DNA of 64,000 nucleotides from Rhizobium sp. NZLR1 (GCF_017357385.1 NZ_CP071633.1:186001-250000), one strand, 5' to 3'; shown: positions 25,412 to 35,264, counted from the stretch's first letter. Program-made: numbers and translations. The notes: generated from the sequence alone by a model not told the origin.

Positions 25412-25420
25412 TGCACTTTA
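25408..25420. repeat. Direct repeat copy 2, candidate GntR operator
   Basis: TGCATGCACTTTA, overlapping the -12 element of the sigma-54 promoter. A regulator bound here would block RNA polymerase. Confidence 0.5.
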
Positions 25421-25465
25421 CTGTCCTGTTTCGCAAACCGGCCCAGCGCCGCAAGGAGCATTCCA

Positions 25466-26593
25466 ATGACCAAACTCCTTTCCATGAACCGCCGCAATTT
25501 CCTGCAGGCTTCCGCTGCCGGAGCGCTGGCCAGCGCCATACCGGGCCTGATCGGCTCCTCCGCAGCGGCCCAAACCGCGCTGACCATCGGCTTCATCTAT
25601 GTCGGCCCCAAGGACGACTACGGCTACAACCAGGCGCATGCGGAAGGCGCCGCCGTGGTCAAGGCGCTGCCGGGCGTGACGCTGGTCGAAGAAGAGAACG
25701 TTCCGGAGACCGTCGATGTTCAGAAGACCATGGAGTCGATGATCAATCTCGACGGTGCGACCCTGCTGTTTCCGACCTCCTTCGGCTATTTCGACCCACA
25801 CATGCTGGCCATGGCCGCTAAACATCCCGACGTTCAGTTCCGCCATTGCGGCGGCCTCTGGCAGGAAGGCAAGCACCCGGCCAATACGGGCTCCTATTTC
25901 GGCTATATCTTCCAGGGCCAGTATCTGAACGGCATCGCCGCCGGCCATGCGACGAAGAGCAAGAAGATCGGCTTTGTCGCCGCCAAGCCGATCCCGCAGG
26001 TTCTGCAGAACATCAACGCCTTCCTGCTCGGCGCGCGCGCAGTCGACCCTGCTATCACCTGCCAGGTAATCTTCACCGGCGAGTGGTCGCTCGCCGTCAA
26101 GGAGGCCGAAGCCACCAACGCCTTGGTCGACCAAGGCGCCGACGTCATCACCTGCCACGTCGATAGCCCGAAAGTGGTTGTCGAGACGGCCGCGGGCCGC
26201 GGCGCCTTCGTCTGCGGCTATCACGCCAACCAGAGCCCGCTCGCTCCCGAAAAGTACCTCACGGGCGCCGAATGGGCCTGGGGCAACGTCTATGGCGACT
26301 TCGTCAAGAAGGCGCAGGCCGGCGAAAAGCTCGGCAATTTCGTGCGCGGCGGCCTGAAGGACGGCTTCGTCAAGATGAGCGCGCTCGGCCCCGGCGTGTC
26401 CGCAGAGGGCCGCAAGGCCTTCGAAGCCACGCAGGCGGACATGATGAAGGGCGGCTTCTCGGTTTTCAAGGGACCGTTGAAGGACAACAAGGGCGACACC
26501 GCCGTGGCTGCAGACAAGAGCTACGCTGAAGACGCGATCGAGCTCGAAAGCATGAATTATCTGGTCGAGGGCGTCGTCGGGTCCACATCGTAA
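25466..26593 (+). CDS. BMP-family ABC substrate-binding protein of the biuret operon
   Basis: 375 residues from the ATG at 25466, with AAGGAG eight bases upstream. Twin-arginine-like signal MNRRNFLQASAAGALASA, cleavage near AAAQTAL. BMP-family features: IGFIYVGPKDDYGYNQAHAEG, LFPTSFGYFDPHMLAMA, NTGSYFGYIFQGQYLNGIAAG, and a C-terminal DNKGDTAV loop. Paralogue of the binding protein at 13925, but in a separate operon. Because biuret hydrolase is in the same operon, biuret or triuret is the likely cargo, an unusual ligand for a BMP protein. Confidence 0.88.
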   Translation: MTKLLSMNRRNFLQASAAGALASAIPGLIGSSAAAQTALTIGFIYVGPKDDYGYNQAHAEGAAVVKALPGVTLVEEENVPETVDVQKTMESMINLDGATLLFPTSFGYFDPHMLAMAAKHPDVQFRHCGGLWQEGKHPANTGSYFGYIFQGQYLNGIAAGHATKSKKIGFVAAKPIPQVLQNINAFLLGARAVDPAITCQVIFTGEWSLAVKEAEATNALVDQGADVITCHVDSPKVVVETAAGRGAFVCGYHANQSPLAPEKYLTGAEWAWGNVYGDFVKKAQAGEKLGNFVRGGLKDGFVKMSALGPGVSAEGRKAFEATQADMMKGGFSVFKGPLKDNKGDTAVAADKSYAEDAIELESMNYLVEGVVGSTS

Positions 26594-26613
26594 ACCGCGA
26601 AGGGAGAAGCGCC

Positions 26614-27738
26614 ATGACCATCGAGGCCAATCCTGCAATATCGATCGCGGGAAAACCGGCTTCACTGCGCCCGGTCCTCGAATGGACCGCGCGGCGAGCC
26701 GAGCCGATCGTCATCGGCCTCGCGGCCATCCTGATCGGTCTTGCGCTTTTCTCCCTCTTCATCCTGGCGGTCGGCAAGTCGCCGGCCACCCTCTTCCAAC
26801 TGATGTACACCGGCGGCTTCGGCAGCTGGTTTTCGGTGCAAAACAGCCTAAGCCGTGCCGCACCCCTTCTCCTGACGGCACTCTGCGTCGCCCTGCCCGC
26901 CCGTCTCGGCCTCGTCATCATCGGCGGGGAAGGAGCGGTTGTGTTGGGCGGCGTTGCTGCCGCAGCCATGGCTCTGCCGCTCGCCGGCACCGCGCCGGTC
27001 TTCCTCACCCTCGTTCTGATGGCGATGGCGGCCATGGTGGTCGGCGGCATCTGGATCGGCCTCGCCGGGTTCCTGCGCCACTACCGCGGCGTCAACGAAA
27101 CCATATCGTCGCTGCTGCTCTCCTATATCGCCATTGCCCTGATGAACCAGTTCGTCGAAGGGGTGCTCCGCGATCCGGCAAGCCTCAACAAGCCGTCGAC
27201 CAGGCCGCTGCCGGCGGAATACATGCTCGGCAATATACCCGGCATGGACGTGCATTGGGGTCTTGTCATCGGCATCCTCGCCTGCATGGTCTCGTGGATC
27301 GTGATCGAGGCGACGAGCTACGGTTTTGCCGCCCGCATCGCCGGCGGCAACGTGCGAGCCGCCCAGATCCAGGGGCTGCCGGTCGGCAAGCTGATCGCGG
27401 GATTTACCGCACTTGCCGGCAGCTTTGCCGGTCTGGCGGGCATGATCGAAGTGGCGGCGGTGCAGGGAAGTGCCAATGCTTCGCTTGCGGCGGGCTACGG
27501 TTATACCGGCATCCTCGTCGCCTTCCTCGCCAGGCACAATCCGCTGGCGATCATTCCAGTGGCGATCCTGCTCGGCGGCATCGAAGCCTCGGGCGGCCTC
27601 ATCCAGCGGCGCATGGGCCTGCCGGATGCGACCGTTCTGGTGCTGCAGGGAACGCTCTTCATCGTTATTCTTTTCTGCGAGACATTCTACGGCCGCTTTA
27701 AGATCTTCAATCCCGATCTCTGGAAAAGGAGCCTCTGA
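26614..27738 (+). CDS. ABC importer permease (BMP type) of the biuret operon
   Basis: 374 residues, about ten hydrophobic segments. LFQLMYTGGFGSWFSVQNSL near residue 55-75 and FLRHYRGVNETISSLLLSYIAIAL are those of YufP-like permeases. In the place of the usual NIGAEGQ there is VIIGGEGAVVLGGVAAAAM. Paralogue of the permease at 16549. AAGGGAG precedes the ATG. Stop overlaps the next ATG by one base (TGATGG). Confidence 0.88.
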   Translation: MTIEANPAISIAGKPASLRPVLEWTARRAEPIVIGLAAILIGLALFSLFILAVGKSPATLFQLMYTGGFGSWFSVQNSLSRAAPLLLTALCVALPARLGLVIIGGEGAVVLGGVAAAAMALPLAGTAPVFLTLVLMAMAAMVVGGIWIGLAGFLRHYRGVNETISSLLLSYIAIALMNQFVEGVLRDPASLNKPSTRPLPAEYMLGNIPGMDVHWGLVIGILACMVSWIVIEATSYGFAARIAGGNVRAAQIQGLPVGKLIAGFTALAGSFAGLAGMIEVAAVQGSANASLAAGYGYTGILVAFLARHNPLAIIPVAILLGGIEASGGLIQRRMGLPDATVLVLQGTLFIVILFCETFYGRFKIFNPDLWKRSL

Positions 27739-28664
27739 TGGAAGAGACAGGCATCGGCATCTGGGGCGTGCCGCTGGCGATCTTTGCAGGCGCCATCCGC
27801 GTTTCCACCCCGTTCATCTTCGTTAGCCTCGGCGAGACGATCACCGAACGCTCCGGCCGCATCAATCTCGGCCTGGAAGGCACGCTGGTCTTCGGCGCCA
27901 TGACGGCTTATGCGGTGGCCGTCATGACTGGCTCACCGACCCTCGGCGTGGTGGCCGCGATGATGGCCGGCGCGATCTTCGGCGTCATCCACGGCTGGAT
28001 CTGCAAATTCCCCAAGGTCAATGACATCGCCATCGGCATTGCGATGATGCAGTTCGGTCTCGGCATGGCGTTCTTCCTCGGCAAATCCTTCATTCAACCC
28101 GTGGCGCCGAAACTGCCCTCGATCGCGCTCGGAGGCTGGTCGAGCATGCCGCAGCTACAGGCGGCGCTCAATATCAACGTGCTGTTCTTCATCGGCGCCG
28201 CACTTGCTCTCTTCCTGTTCTGGGCCTTCAAGAACACCCGCATCGGTCTGATCCTGCGCGTCGTCGGCGATAGCACCGACGCGGCCCGGGCCATGGGCAT
28301 CGACCCTGACCGGGTTCGCCTGCTGGCGACGGCCGCGGGCGGCTCGCTGGCGGCGATCGGCGGCGCCTACCTTTCGCTCTATTATCCGGGCTCGTGGAAC
28401 GAAGGCATCTCGTCGGGTCAGGGCCTGATGGCCGTGGCCCTAGTGATCTTCGCGCGCTGGAACCCAATCGGCTGCTTCCTCGCCGCCCTGCTTTTCGGCG
28501 GTGCCGGCGCGCTCGGCCCGGCGCTGCAATCGGTCGGCGTCACACAAGGCTACTACCTCTTCTACGCTGCCCCTTATGTCCTCACCCTCATCATCCTGAT
28601 TGCCACCTCCTCGCCCACCCGCTCGCTCGCCGGTGCGCCGGGCGCGCTGTCGCTGACGAAATAA
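27738..28664 (+). CDS. ABC importer permease, second subunit, of the biuret operon
   Basis: 308 residues with eight to nine hydrophobic segments. [23 protein letters not shown] is the conserved YufQ-class motif, and [21 protein letters not shown] the conserved cytoplasmic loop. Overlaps the preceding gene by one base. Pairs with the permease at 26614 in the inner membrane. Confidence 0.88.
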   Translation: MEETGIGIWGVPLAIFAGAIRVSTPFIFVSLGETITERSGRINLGLEGTLVFGAMTAYAVAVMTGSPTLGVVAAMMAGAIFGVIHGWICKFPKVNDIAIGIAMMQFGLGMAFFLGKSFIQPVAPKLPSIALGGWSSMPQLQAALNINVLFFIGAALALFLFWAFKNTRIGLILRVVGDSTDAARAMGIDPDRVRLLATAAGGSLAAIGGAYLSLYYPGSWNEGISSGQGLMAVALVIFARWNPIGCFLAALLFGGAGALGPALQSVGVTQGYYLFYAAPYVLTLIILIATSSPTRSLAGAPGALSLTK

Positions 28665-28729
28665 CGGAGCCTTGTGATGAACGGACTTGGCGGTCTCAAC
28701 AAATCTGCCGCGGAATAGGAGAGAGAATG

Positions 28730-29431
28730 ATGGACGCGATGGTCGAAACCAAAGGGCGTTTTATCGACGCCGATCCGTATCCGTGGCCCTATAACGGCGC
28801 TCTCAGGCCTGATAACACCGCCCTCATCATCATCGACATGCAGACGGATTTCTGTGGCAAAGGCGGCTATGTCGACCACATGGGCTACGACCTGTCGCTG
28901 GTGCAGGCGCCGATCGAACCCATCAAACGCGTGCTTGCCGCCATGCGGGCCAAGGGCTACCACATCATCCATACGCGCGAGGGCCATCGCCCCGACCTCG
29001 CCGATCTGCCGGCCAACAAACGCTGGCGCTCGCGGCGGATCGGCGCCGGCATAGGGGATCCCGGCCCCTGCGGCCGCATCCTGACGCGTGGCGAACCCGG
29101 CTGGGACATCATCCCCGAACTCTACCCGACCGAAGGCGAGACAATCATCGACAAGCCCGGCAAGGGTTCGTTCTGCGCCACCGATCTTGAGCTCATCCTC
29201 AACCAGAAGCGCATCGAGAACATCATCCTCACGGGAATCACCACCGATGTCTGCGTCTCGACGACGATGCGCGAGGCGAACGACCGCGGCTACGAATGCC
29301 TGCTGCTGGAGGACTGCTGTGGGGCGACGGACTATGGAAACCACCTCGCCGCCATCAAGATGGTGAAGATGCAGGGCGGCGTCTTCGGCTCGGTCTCCAA
29401 TTCCGAAACCTTTGTGAGCCAGCTGTCATGA
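28730..29431 (+). CDS. biuH: Biuret hydrolase (isochorismatase-fold cysteine hydrolase)
   Basis: 233 residues. It hydrolyses biuret to allophanate and ammonia. Counting from the ATG at 28730, the catalytic triad falls at D36 (IIIDMQTDF), K142 (DKPGKGSF) and C175 (TDVCVSTT), with Q215 (KMQGG). These are the positions I recall as published for the R. leguminosarum bv. viciae 3841 enzyme, and the flanking sequence looks nearly the same from memory. An ATG one codon earlier (28727) is possible; AGGAGAG lies upstream. It sits inside a BMP-type importer operon, and its stop overlaps the ATPase ATG. Allophanate hydrolase, needed for the next step, is not in the window. Confidence 0.9.
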   Translation: MDAMVETKGRFIDADPYPWPYNGALRPDNTALIIIDMQTDFCGKGGYVDHMGYDLSLVQAPIEPIKRVLAAMRAKGYHIIHTREGHRPDLADLPANKRWRSRRIGAGIGDPGPCGRILTRGEPGWDIIPELYPTEGETIIDKPGKGSFCATDLELILNQKRIENIILTGITTDVCVSTTMREANDRGYECLLLEDCCGATDYGNHLAAIKMVKMQGGVFGSVSNSETFVSQLS

Positions 29432-30978
29432 GCACCGTTCGCGACACGCCCCTTCCCAAGGCCGGCAAGGCGATCGGTATCGATACGCTCGGCATGACCA
29501 TGCGCTTCGGCAGCTTTACCGCGCTCGACAACGTCTCGATCGCCGTTCCGGCCGGCTCTTTTCACGCGCTTCTCGGCGAAAACGGCGCCGGCAAGTCGAC
29601 GCTTGTCAAATGCATCATGGGCTTCTATCACGCCACGTCAGGCTCGCTGTCGGTCGACGGCCGCGAGGTAGCGATCGGCTCACCCAAGGATGCCGCGGCC
29701 TACGGGCTCGGCATGGTCTACCAGCATTTCACACTGGTTCCCTCTCTGACCGGCGCGGAAAACCTGGTCATCAGCCGTGCCGAAGTACCCGCCGTGATCA
29801 ACTGGGCGGGGGAACGCAAGGATCTGGCGGGTTTCATGGAGCGCATGCCGTTCAAGATTCCGCTGGACAGGCCGGTGAGCCAGCTTGCCGCCGGCGAAAA
29901 ACAGAAGCTCGAAATCGTCAAGCAGCTTTATCTCGGCCGCTCCTTCCTCGTTCTCGACGAGCCGACCTCGGTGCTGACGCCGGCGGAGGCAGACGAGATG
30001 CTCGGCATCGTGCGCGGGATGACCGAGCGCGGCGAACTCACCGTGCTGATGATTTCTCACAAATTCCACGAAGTGACGAAATTCGCCGATGCCGTCTCGA
30101 TCCTGCGGCGCGGCAAACTGGTCGGCGCCGGCAAGGTCGGTGAGCTCTCCACATCAGATATGGCGGCGATGATGATCGGCGACGTCAAGCTCGCCGAACT
30201 CGACAGCCGCCTGCCGGTGGCGGAAGCGGCAAGGCCGGTGCTGTCCGTAAGCCGGGTGAAAGCCCCGGATCGTTCCGGCCTGAAAACGATCGAAATCGAC
30301 GAGCTTACGGTGCGCTCCGGCGAGATCGTCGGCATCGCCGGCATATCGGGCAATGGCCAGAAGGAACTGACGGAAATCCTCGCCGGCCAGCGCCCGACCG
30401 ATAGCGGCCAGGTCATGGTCAATGGCGAGGCTTACGGCGCAACCCGCGACGAGACCCGCAAGAACAGGGTGCGTTTCATCCCCGAGGAGCCGTTGCAGAA
30501 TGCCTGCGCGCCGAAGATGACGGTGAGCGAGAACCTTGCGTTCCGCACCTTCGACTTGAAGCCGGACGGCAAGGACGCGATCTGGTTGAACAGGGCCAGC
30601 ATGAAGAAGCGTGCGTCGGCGCTGATCTCCGACTTCAAGGTCAGGACCGCCTCTTCCTCCTCGCCGATTGCAGCGCTTTCAGGCGGCAACGTGCAGCGGG
30701 CGGTGCTCGCCCGCGAGCTGACCGGCGACGTCGATCTGCTCATCGTCTCCAACCCGTGTTTCGGCCTCGATTTCTCGGCCGTTGCCGAAATCCGCGCCCG
30801 CATCATGAAGGCGCGCAATTTGGGTGCTGCCGTGCTGCTGCTCTCCGAAGACCTCGACGAACTGCTCGAAATGTCCGATCGCATCATGGTCATTTCGGAA
30901 GGCAGGCTGGTTTACGAGACACCGGCGCGTTCGGCCGATATCGGCGTGATCGGCGCCCACATGGCGGGGCATCACTGA
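29428..30978 (+). CDS. ABC importer ATPase with two NBDs, biuret operon
   Basis: 516 residues from the ATG at 29428 (ATGA overlap with biuH). First NBD: Walker [11 protein letters not shown]-loop [10 protein letters not shown], signature [12 protein letters not shown], Walker [10 protein letters not shown]. Second [13 protein letters not shown] in place of Walker A, signature [16 protein letters not shown], and a degenerate Walker [13 protein letters not shown]. Paralogue of the ATPase at 15032. It powers permeases 26614 and 27738. Confidence 0.9.
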   Translation: MSTVRDTPLPKAGKAIGIDTLGMTMRFGSFTALDNVSIAVPAGSFHALLGENGAGKSTLVKCIMGFYHATSGSLSVDGREVAIGSPKDAAAYGLGMVYQHFTLVPSLTGAENLVISRAEVPAVINWAGERKDLAGFMERMPFKIPLDRPVSQLAAGEKQKLEIVKQLYLGRSFLVLDEPTSVLTPAEADEMLGIVRGMTERGELTVLMISHKFHEVTKFADAVSILRRGKLVGAGKVGELSTSDMAAMMIGDVKLAELDSRLPVAEAARPVLSVSRVKAPDRSGLKTIEIDELTVRSGEIVGIAGISGNGQKELTEILAGQRPTDSGQVMVNGEAYGATRDETRKNRVRFIPEEPLQNACAPKMTVSENLAFRTFDLKPDGKDAIWLNRASMKKRASALISDFKVRTASSSSPIAALSGGNVQRAVLARELTGDVDLLIVSNPCFGLDFSAVAEIRARIMKARNLGAAVLLLSEDLDELLEMSDRIMVISEGRLVYETPARSADIGVIGAHMAGHH

Positions 30979-31646
30979 TGGTGGGGATTAAAGCCGAACC
31001 TTTCGCCTTTCCGGTGAGGCACGATGAACTCGCCCTTATCGTCATCGACATGCAGCGCGATTTCGCCGAAGCCGGCGGCTTCGGTGCAAGCCTTGGTAAC
31101 GATGTCAGCCGCATCACCCGCATCGTGCCTGATGTCAAACGCCTGATCCAGGGCTTCCGCAATGCCGGCCTGCCTGTGATCCATACGATGGAGTGCCACC
31201 GGCCGGACCTGTCCGACCTGCCGCCGGCGAAACGCGACCGCGGCAATCCTTCGCTCAGGATCGGCGACGAAGGCCTGATGGGCCGCATCCTGATCTCAGG
31301 CGAACCCGGCACGGCGATTCTTCCGGAACTTGCTCCTGTGAAGGGGGAAATCATCATCGAAAAACCCGGCAAGGGCGCCTTCTACGCTACCGAGCTTGGC
31401 GCCATGTTGCAGCAGAAGGGCATCAGTCAGCTCGTCTTTGCCGGCGTCACCACCGAAGTCTGCGTGCAGACGACCATGCGCGAAGCAAACGACCGCGGCT
31501 ATGAATGCCTGCTCGCCGAGGAGGCGACGGAAAGCTATTTCCCCGAATTCAAAGCCGCAGCCATCGCCATGATCCGCGCCCAGGGCGCTATCGTCGGCTG
31601 GACCGCCCATGTCGACGACATTCTGGAAAGCATTGCCAATGCCTGA
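30978..31646 (+). CDS. Isochorismatase-fold cysteine hydrolase, possible triuret hydrolase
   Basis: 222 residues. The catalytic triad is D24 (VIDMQRDFA), K129 (EKPGKGAF) and C162 (TTEVCVQTT), so the enzyme should be active on an amide or imide. It is clearly related to the nearby BiuH but distinct (E160 rather than D before VC, and different loops). One-base overlap with the ATPase gene and eight-base overlap with the following cupin gene. Triuret hydrolase TrtA, described from Herbaspirillum, belongs to this fold and feeds biuret to BiuH. That makes triuret a reasonable substrate guess; other ureides such as ureidoacrylate (RutB-like) are possible. Confidence 0.82.
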   Translation: MVGIKAEPFAFPVRHDELALIVIDMQRDFAEAGGFGASLGNDVSRITRIVPDVKRLIQGFRNAGLPVIHTMECHRPDLSDLPPAKRDRGNPSLRIGDEGLMGRILISGEPGTAILPELAPVKGEIIIEKPGKGAFYATELGAMLQQKGISQLVFAGVTTEVCVQTTMREANDRGYECLLAEEATESYFPEFKAAAIAMIRAQGAIVGWTAHVDDILESIANA

Positions 31647-31992
31647 AACGACCCGCGAACTGCTGACATCGGGCGGCTGGAAGGAAGTGGAATTCGGCCC
31701 TTTCCGCGAGAATGTCACCATTCACTGGATCCGCCCCTTCGAGGGCGACCAGCCGGGCGTGGCGCTGTTGAAATATGAGCCCGGCGCCTCCGTTCCCCGC
31801 CATCTCCACGAGGGGCTCGAGACCATCCTGGTGCTCGATGGTGTTCAATCCGACGAGACGGGCGATTACATCAGCGGCAGTTATATCGTCAATGCACCCG
31901 GCAGCGAGCATTCGGTCTGGAGCGATACCGGCTGTGTCGTGCTGATCCAGTGGGACCGGCCGGTGAAGATACTCGAAGAGGAAATCGCATGA
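31639..31992 (+). CDS. ChrR-like cupin protein, last gene of the biuret operon
   Basis: 117 residues from the ATG at 31639, overlapping the hydrolase by eight bases. One cupin barrel: EPGASVPRHLHEGLETILVLDG carries the histidine/glutamate metal motif, followed by GSYIVNAPGSEHSVWSDTGC. This is the ChrR cupin-like pattern seen in anti-sigma C-terminal domains and stand-alone cupins beside RutB-like hydrolases. It may bind a pathway intermediate or metal. No enzymatic assignment. Confidence 0.82.
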   Translation: MPETTRELLTSGGWKEVEFGPFRENVTIHWIRPFEGDQPGVALLKYEPGASVPRHLHEGLETILVLDGVQSDETGDYISGSYIVNAPGSEHSVWSDTGCVVLIQWDRPVKILEEEIA

Positions 31993-32107
31993 TTCCGTTC
32001 TTCGCCGCTGCATGGCAACGACAGCAGCGTCGAGCTAATTGAAGCGGTCTCACCCACTGGGGCGATTTCCATCAGGCAAGCGGCGTGACGCTGGGTGCGA
32101 CGCGCTT

Positions 32108-32722
32108 TTAAGCAACGCCTCTCAAAAACTCCTCGGTCTCCATGAGTTCAAGCTGCACGGAAAACCGATCGTGCAGGAGTTCCAGTGAGGCGTCATGCGT
32201 ATCGTCGGCGCCACTGCAGACGGCATCCTTCAGCACGATGACTCGATAGGCGAGATCGATGGCGCCGAGTGTCGTGGCAAGCACGCAGACGTCCGTTTCA
32301 CCGCCGGTGATGACGAGGGTATCGACCCGCTCCGACTGAAGGATCGGATGAAGACGCCCGTCGATCCAAGGGGAATAGGTGCGTTTGTCGAAGTGCCTTG
32401 CCGGCGGAACCAGCGACGCCAGCGATGAGGCGAGATCGATGAAGCTGCGGGGAAGATGTTCGCCCGTCATCATCCACCATTTCTGGTAATAATCCCTCCA
32501 TTTTCCCGTCATGTCGTCGGCATGTGCGGGTGGTACGAAACGGGTAAAGATCGTTCGGGAAGGGTGCCGCCCGGCCAGCTCTTCGATCTGGGGAGAGACC
32601 CGTGCCATCCAGGGAACGTGCCACGGCGTGTCCTCGGCAAACATCCGCTGCATGTCGACACAAAGATGCCGCCACTCCCCGACCTCGCCCATCACATCCT
32701 CCATTCGGTTTTCAGGCGTCAA
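32108..32722 (-). CDS. Third isochorismatase-fold cysteine hydrolase
   Basis: 204 residues. Catalytic residues D23 (CVDMQRMFAED), K113 (HFDKRTYSP) and C146 (ETDVCVLATT). It belongs to the same superfamily as BiuH but to a different branch (nicotinamidase/pyrazinamidase-like or generic cysteine hydrolase). It is convergent with the biuret operon, 115 bases away, so not in the same transcript. Substrate unknown. Confidence 0.85.
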   Translation of the reverse strand: MTPENRMEDVMGEVGEWRHLCVDMQRMFAEDTPWHVPWMARVSPQIEELAGRHPSRTIFTRFVPPAHADDMTGKWRDYYQKWWMMTGEHLPRSFIDLASSLASLVPPARHFDKRTYSPWIDGRLHPILQSERVDTLVITGGETDVCVLATTLGAIDLAYRVIVLKDAVCSGADDTHDASLELLHDRFSVQLELMETEEFLRGVA

Positions 32723-32772
32723 CCGCCGCGCTGGGCGAAAGTTCCTCTAACCAGCGGAAGAGCAGAAGCCTT

Positions 32773-35163
32773 TCAGGCAACGGCGCCCGGAGCGATCGTC
32801 AGTAATCGAGTGGTGCTTTCAGGTTCCCGGAAACAATCGAGTTCACGAAGAGGAACTGGTTTGGAGAAGAAGTAGCCTTGGAGGTCGGTGCAGCCGAGGG
32901 CGGCCAGAAAGTCGCGTTGATATTCGGTTTCAACCCCTTCCGCCGTCGTCGAGATCCCGAGGTTGCGGCTGAGCGCGACGATAGCGCCAATGATAGCTGC
33001 CCCGTTGGCTTTTGTGCCGAGCAGCGAGACGAAGGAACGATCGATCTTGATGCGGTCGATATCGAAGCGCATCAGGTGGCTGAGGCATGAAAATCCGGTC
33101 CCGAAATCGTCGAGCGAAATCTGAATACCCCGACTGCGCAGCGACTTCAGCACCGAATAGACGTCCGAGTTATCCTCGATGAGCGAGGATTCGGTGAGCT
33201 CGAGTTCGAGCCGGGATGGCGGCAGCCCGCTCTCCTGAAGCACGGCGAAGACTTCCTCGGCAAAATTCGGTCTTCTTAACTGGGCGGGAGATACATTGAC
33301 GGCAACGAACGTATCTTCAGGCCATTTGCAGGCGGCTCGGCAGGCTTCGCGCAATACCCAGAAACCGAGAGCGTCGATGAGACCACCCTCCTCGGCGACA
33401 GGGATGAAGCTGGCAGGCGTCAACAGTCCACGCTGACTGTGACGCCAGCGCACCAGAGCTTCCGCGCCCGACGCCGAGTATCCGCCCTCGGCACGATGCA
33501 CGGTTTGGTAATAGACCTCGAGCGATCCGAAATCCGGCCTGTTTGCAGCCGGATCTGAGCGTGGACCGTCGCCGGATGAGGCCATGCTTTTAGCCAGAAC
33601 TTCGCGCAATTCGTTTTTGAGAATGTCGCGCGCATTCCTGCCGCCGTCCATGGACGGCGAATAGACGCGCCATTGACCTCTCCCGCCCATCTTGGCCTCG
33701 TAAAGCGCGACGTCGGCGTAGCGCATGATGTCGTCGGCATTCCGGCCGGCATCCGGAACAACGGTTACGCCGATCGAGCCGCCGACGCGGGCGACCGCCT
33801 CGCCTCGCAAAAGCGGGAAGGGCTTGCCAAGTTCGGCAACGATCGCTTCGCAGATTGCCGGCAAAACTTGATCATGGTCTTTGATGTCCCGGAGAAGCAG
33901 GGCAAATTCGTCCCCTCCGAGCCGGGCAAGCGTGTCGCCTGGACGCAGTATGGAGCGGATCCGCTCCGCAGCCATCCTGATGAGTTCATCGCCGGCCGCA
34001 TGGCCGAACGTGTCGTTCACGGCTTTGAAGCGGTCGAGGTCGAGAAGCGCAACTGCCGAGCGCTCGGCCGAATTTTTTGTCTCGGCCAGGCACTCGTCGA
34101 ACCGGATGGCGAACAAGGCGCGATTGGGAAGGTCGGTCAGCACATCATGCAGGGCAAGCTGCCGTGCATGCAGCTCGCTTTTCTTCAATTCGCCGAGACT
34201 GCTTCGCAGGCGCACCAGCAGGACCGAGAACAGGATGGCGATCACCAGGGCGGCAATCGAAAGCGCCGGCATCAAGCGGCCGATCACTCTTGAACCCGGA
34301 AGATCGGGCCGCCAGACGATGAAGCCGATCGGTTCGCCGTTTGCCGTGGCGTCGATCTGAAACGCAACCTCGTTTTCGTCCGCATCGGCGGTGCGCGCGA
34401 AGCGCGCGCCGTTGAGACCTTGTTGCCGGCTCAATTCGTCCAGCGCCGCACCATCGATAAACCGAACGACGATCAGGAATTGCCGCGTCGGCTGCTGCTG
34501 TCCCTGGTCGGCCTCGTTGATGGCGACGACGCCGACGATCGTCGGCCGGCCTTCCAGCCGCATCAGATTGGCCAAGGCACGGTTGGAGCGGGTTGCGTTC
34601 GCAAGGCGGCTTTCCATCGAGGACGGCGTTCGTTCGGAAACCGTCCCTTGTCTCACCCCAAGGCGGGCATCCTGAAGGAGAGGCAAAAAGAGAGGCTTCA
34701 TCCAGCGATAACGCTTTTCCGTCTGGGCGTCCGCCAGCATGAGCAGTTGAGCCTTCTCGTCGACGACGAAAGCCTGGTCGTAGCCGAAGGCGGACATTGC
34801 GGTCTGGCTGATCGCACTTCCGGCCGCCGCCGTCAGTACTGCCTCGAGGCTTGAGGAGCCTCCGGTTGATCGGGCGGCAGGATAAACACGTGTGAGGTAG
34901 CCATTGCCGAACTGACCGATAACATGCGCGACCTGATCGACCTGTTCGCGCAGGCGCGCATTTACAAGCTGGCGTTGGCGATCAAGGGCGGCAGCGTCAC
35001 TCTCGGTTCCTGCCCACAGCGCCGAAAGCACGACAAGTCCAATCGCTCCAAGGCCGCTGACGGCGATCAGAAAGAGAATTCTTCCCGAGGCGATCCAGGA
35101 TTGCTGAAACGTATTGGAGCTGGAAGGAACAACGATTTGCAAGCCTAGACCCCTGGACACCAC
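32773..35163 (-). CDS. Membrane CHASE4-GGDEF-EAL cyclic-di-GMP protein
   Basis: 796 residues. TM1 about 28-50, periplasmic CHASE4-like sensor about 55-295, TM2 about 298-318, GGDEF domain about 335-500 with intact GGDEF at 416-420 and the RxxD inhibitory site (RPGD, 407-410), EAL domain about 545-790. The EAL domain keeps EAL at 568-570, the metal/catalytic motifs NVSPAQL, ELTESSLIED, DDFGTGFS, KIDRSFV and AEGVET. Both domains therefore look active, so it may make and degrade c-di-GMP in response to a periplasmic signal. The 35163 start is a GTG; a TTG at 35142 after AGGGG is an alternative. Confidence 0.9.
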   Translation of the reverse strand: MVSRGLGLQIVVPSSSNTFQQSWIASGRILFLIAVSGLGAIGLVVLSALWAGTESDAAALDRQRQLVNARLREQVDQVAHVIGQFGNGYLTRVYPAARSTGGSSSLEAVLTAAAGSAISQTAMSAFGYDQAFVVDEKAQLLMLADAQTEKRYRWMKPLFLPLLQDARLGVRQGTVSERTPSSMESRLANATRSNRALANLMRLEGRPTIVGVVAINEADQGQQQPTRQFLIVVRFIDGAALDELSRQQGLNGARFARTADADENEVAFQIDATANGEPIGFIVWRPDLPGSRVIGRLMPALSIAALVIAILFSVLLVRLRSSLGELKKSELHARQLALHDVLTDLPNRALFAIRFDECLAETKNSAERSAVALLDLDRFKAVNDTFGHAAGDELIRMAAERIRSILRPGDTLARLGGDEFALLLRDIKDHDQVLPAICEAIVAELGKPFPLLRGEAVARVGGSIGVTVVPDAGRNADDIMRYADVALYEAKMGGRGQWRVYSPSMDGGRNARDILKNELREVLAKSMASSGDGPRSDPAANRPDFGSLEVYYQTVHRAEGGYSASGAEALVRWRHSQRGLLTPASFIPVAEEGGLIDALGFWVLREACRAACKWPEDTFVAVNVSPAQLRRPNFAEEVFAVLQESGLPPSRLELELTESSLIEDNSDVYSVLKSLRSRGIQISLDDFGTGFSCLSHLMRFDIDRIKIDRSFVSLLGTKANGAAIIGAIVALSRNLGISTTAEGVETEYQRDFLAALGCTDLQGYFFSKPVPLRELDCFREPESTTRLLTIAPGAVA

Positions 35164-35264
35164 GACACGGGCGTATTCGCCGACGCTAACAAAGAAGCGT
35201 TCACGTAGAATTAAAAGCTACGGCGCATTATGGGCGAGATCGAATACGCCCCAAGGAGCTCCCG

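Larger units (their letters stand above)
25125..25465. other. Divergent control region of the biuret operon
   Basis: 341 bases without a gene, notably AT-rich from 25270 to 25395. It holds a 13-base direct repeat (25328-25340 and 25408-25420), a sigma-54 promoter (25395-25411) overlapping the second repeat, and AAGGAG at 25453-25458 for the gene at 25466. Confidence 0.7.
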
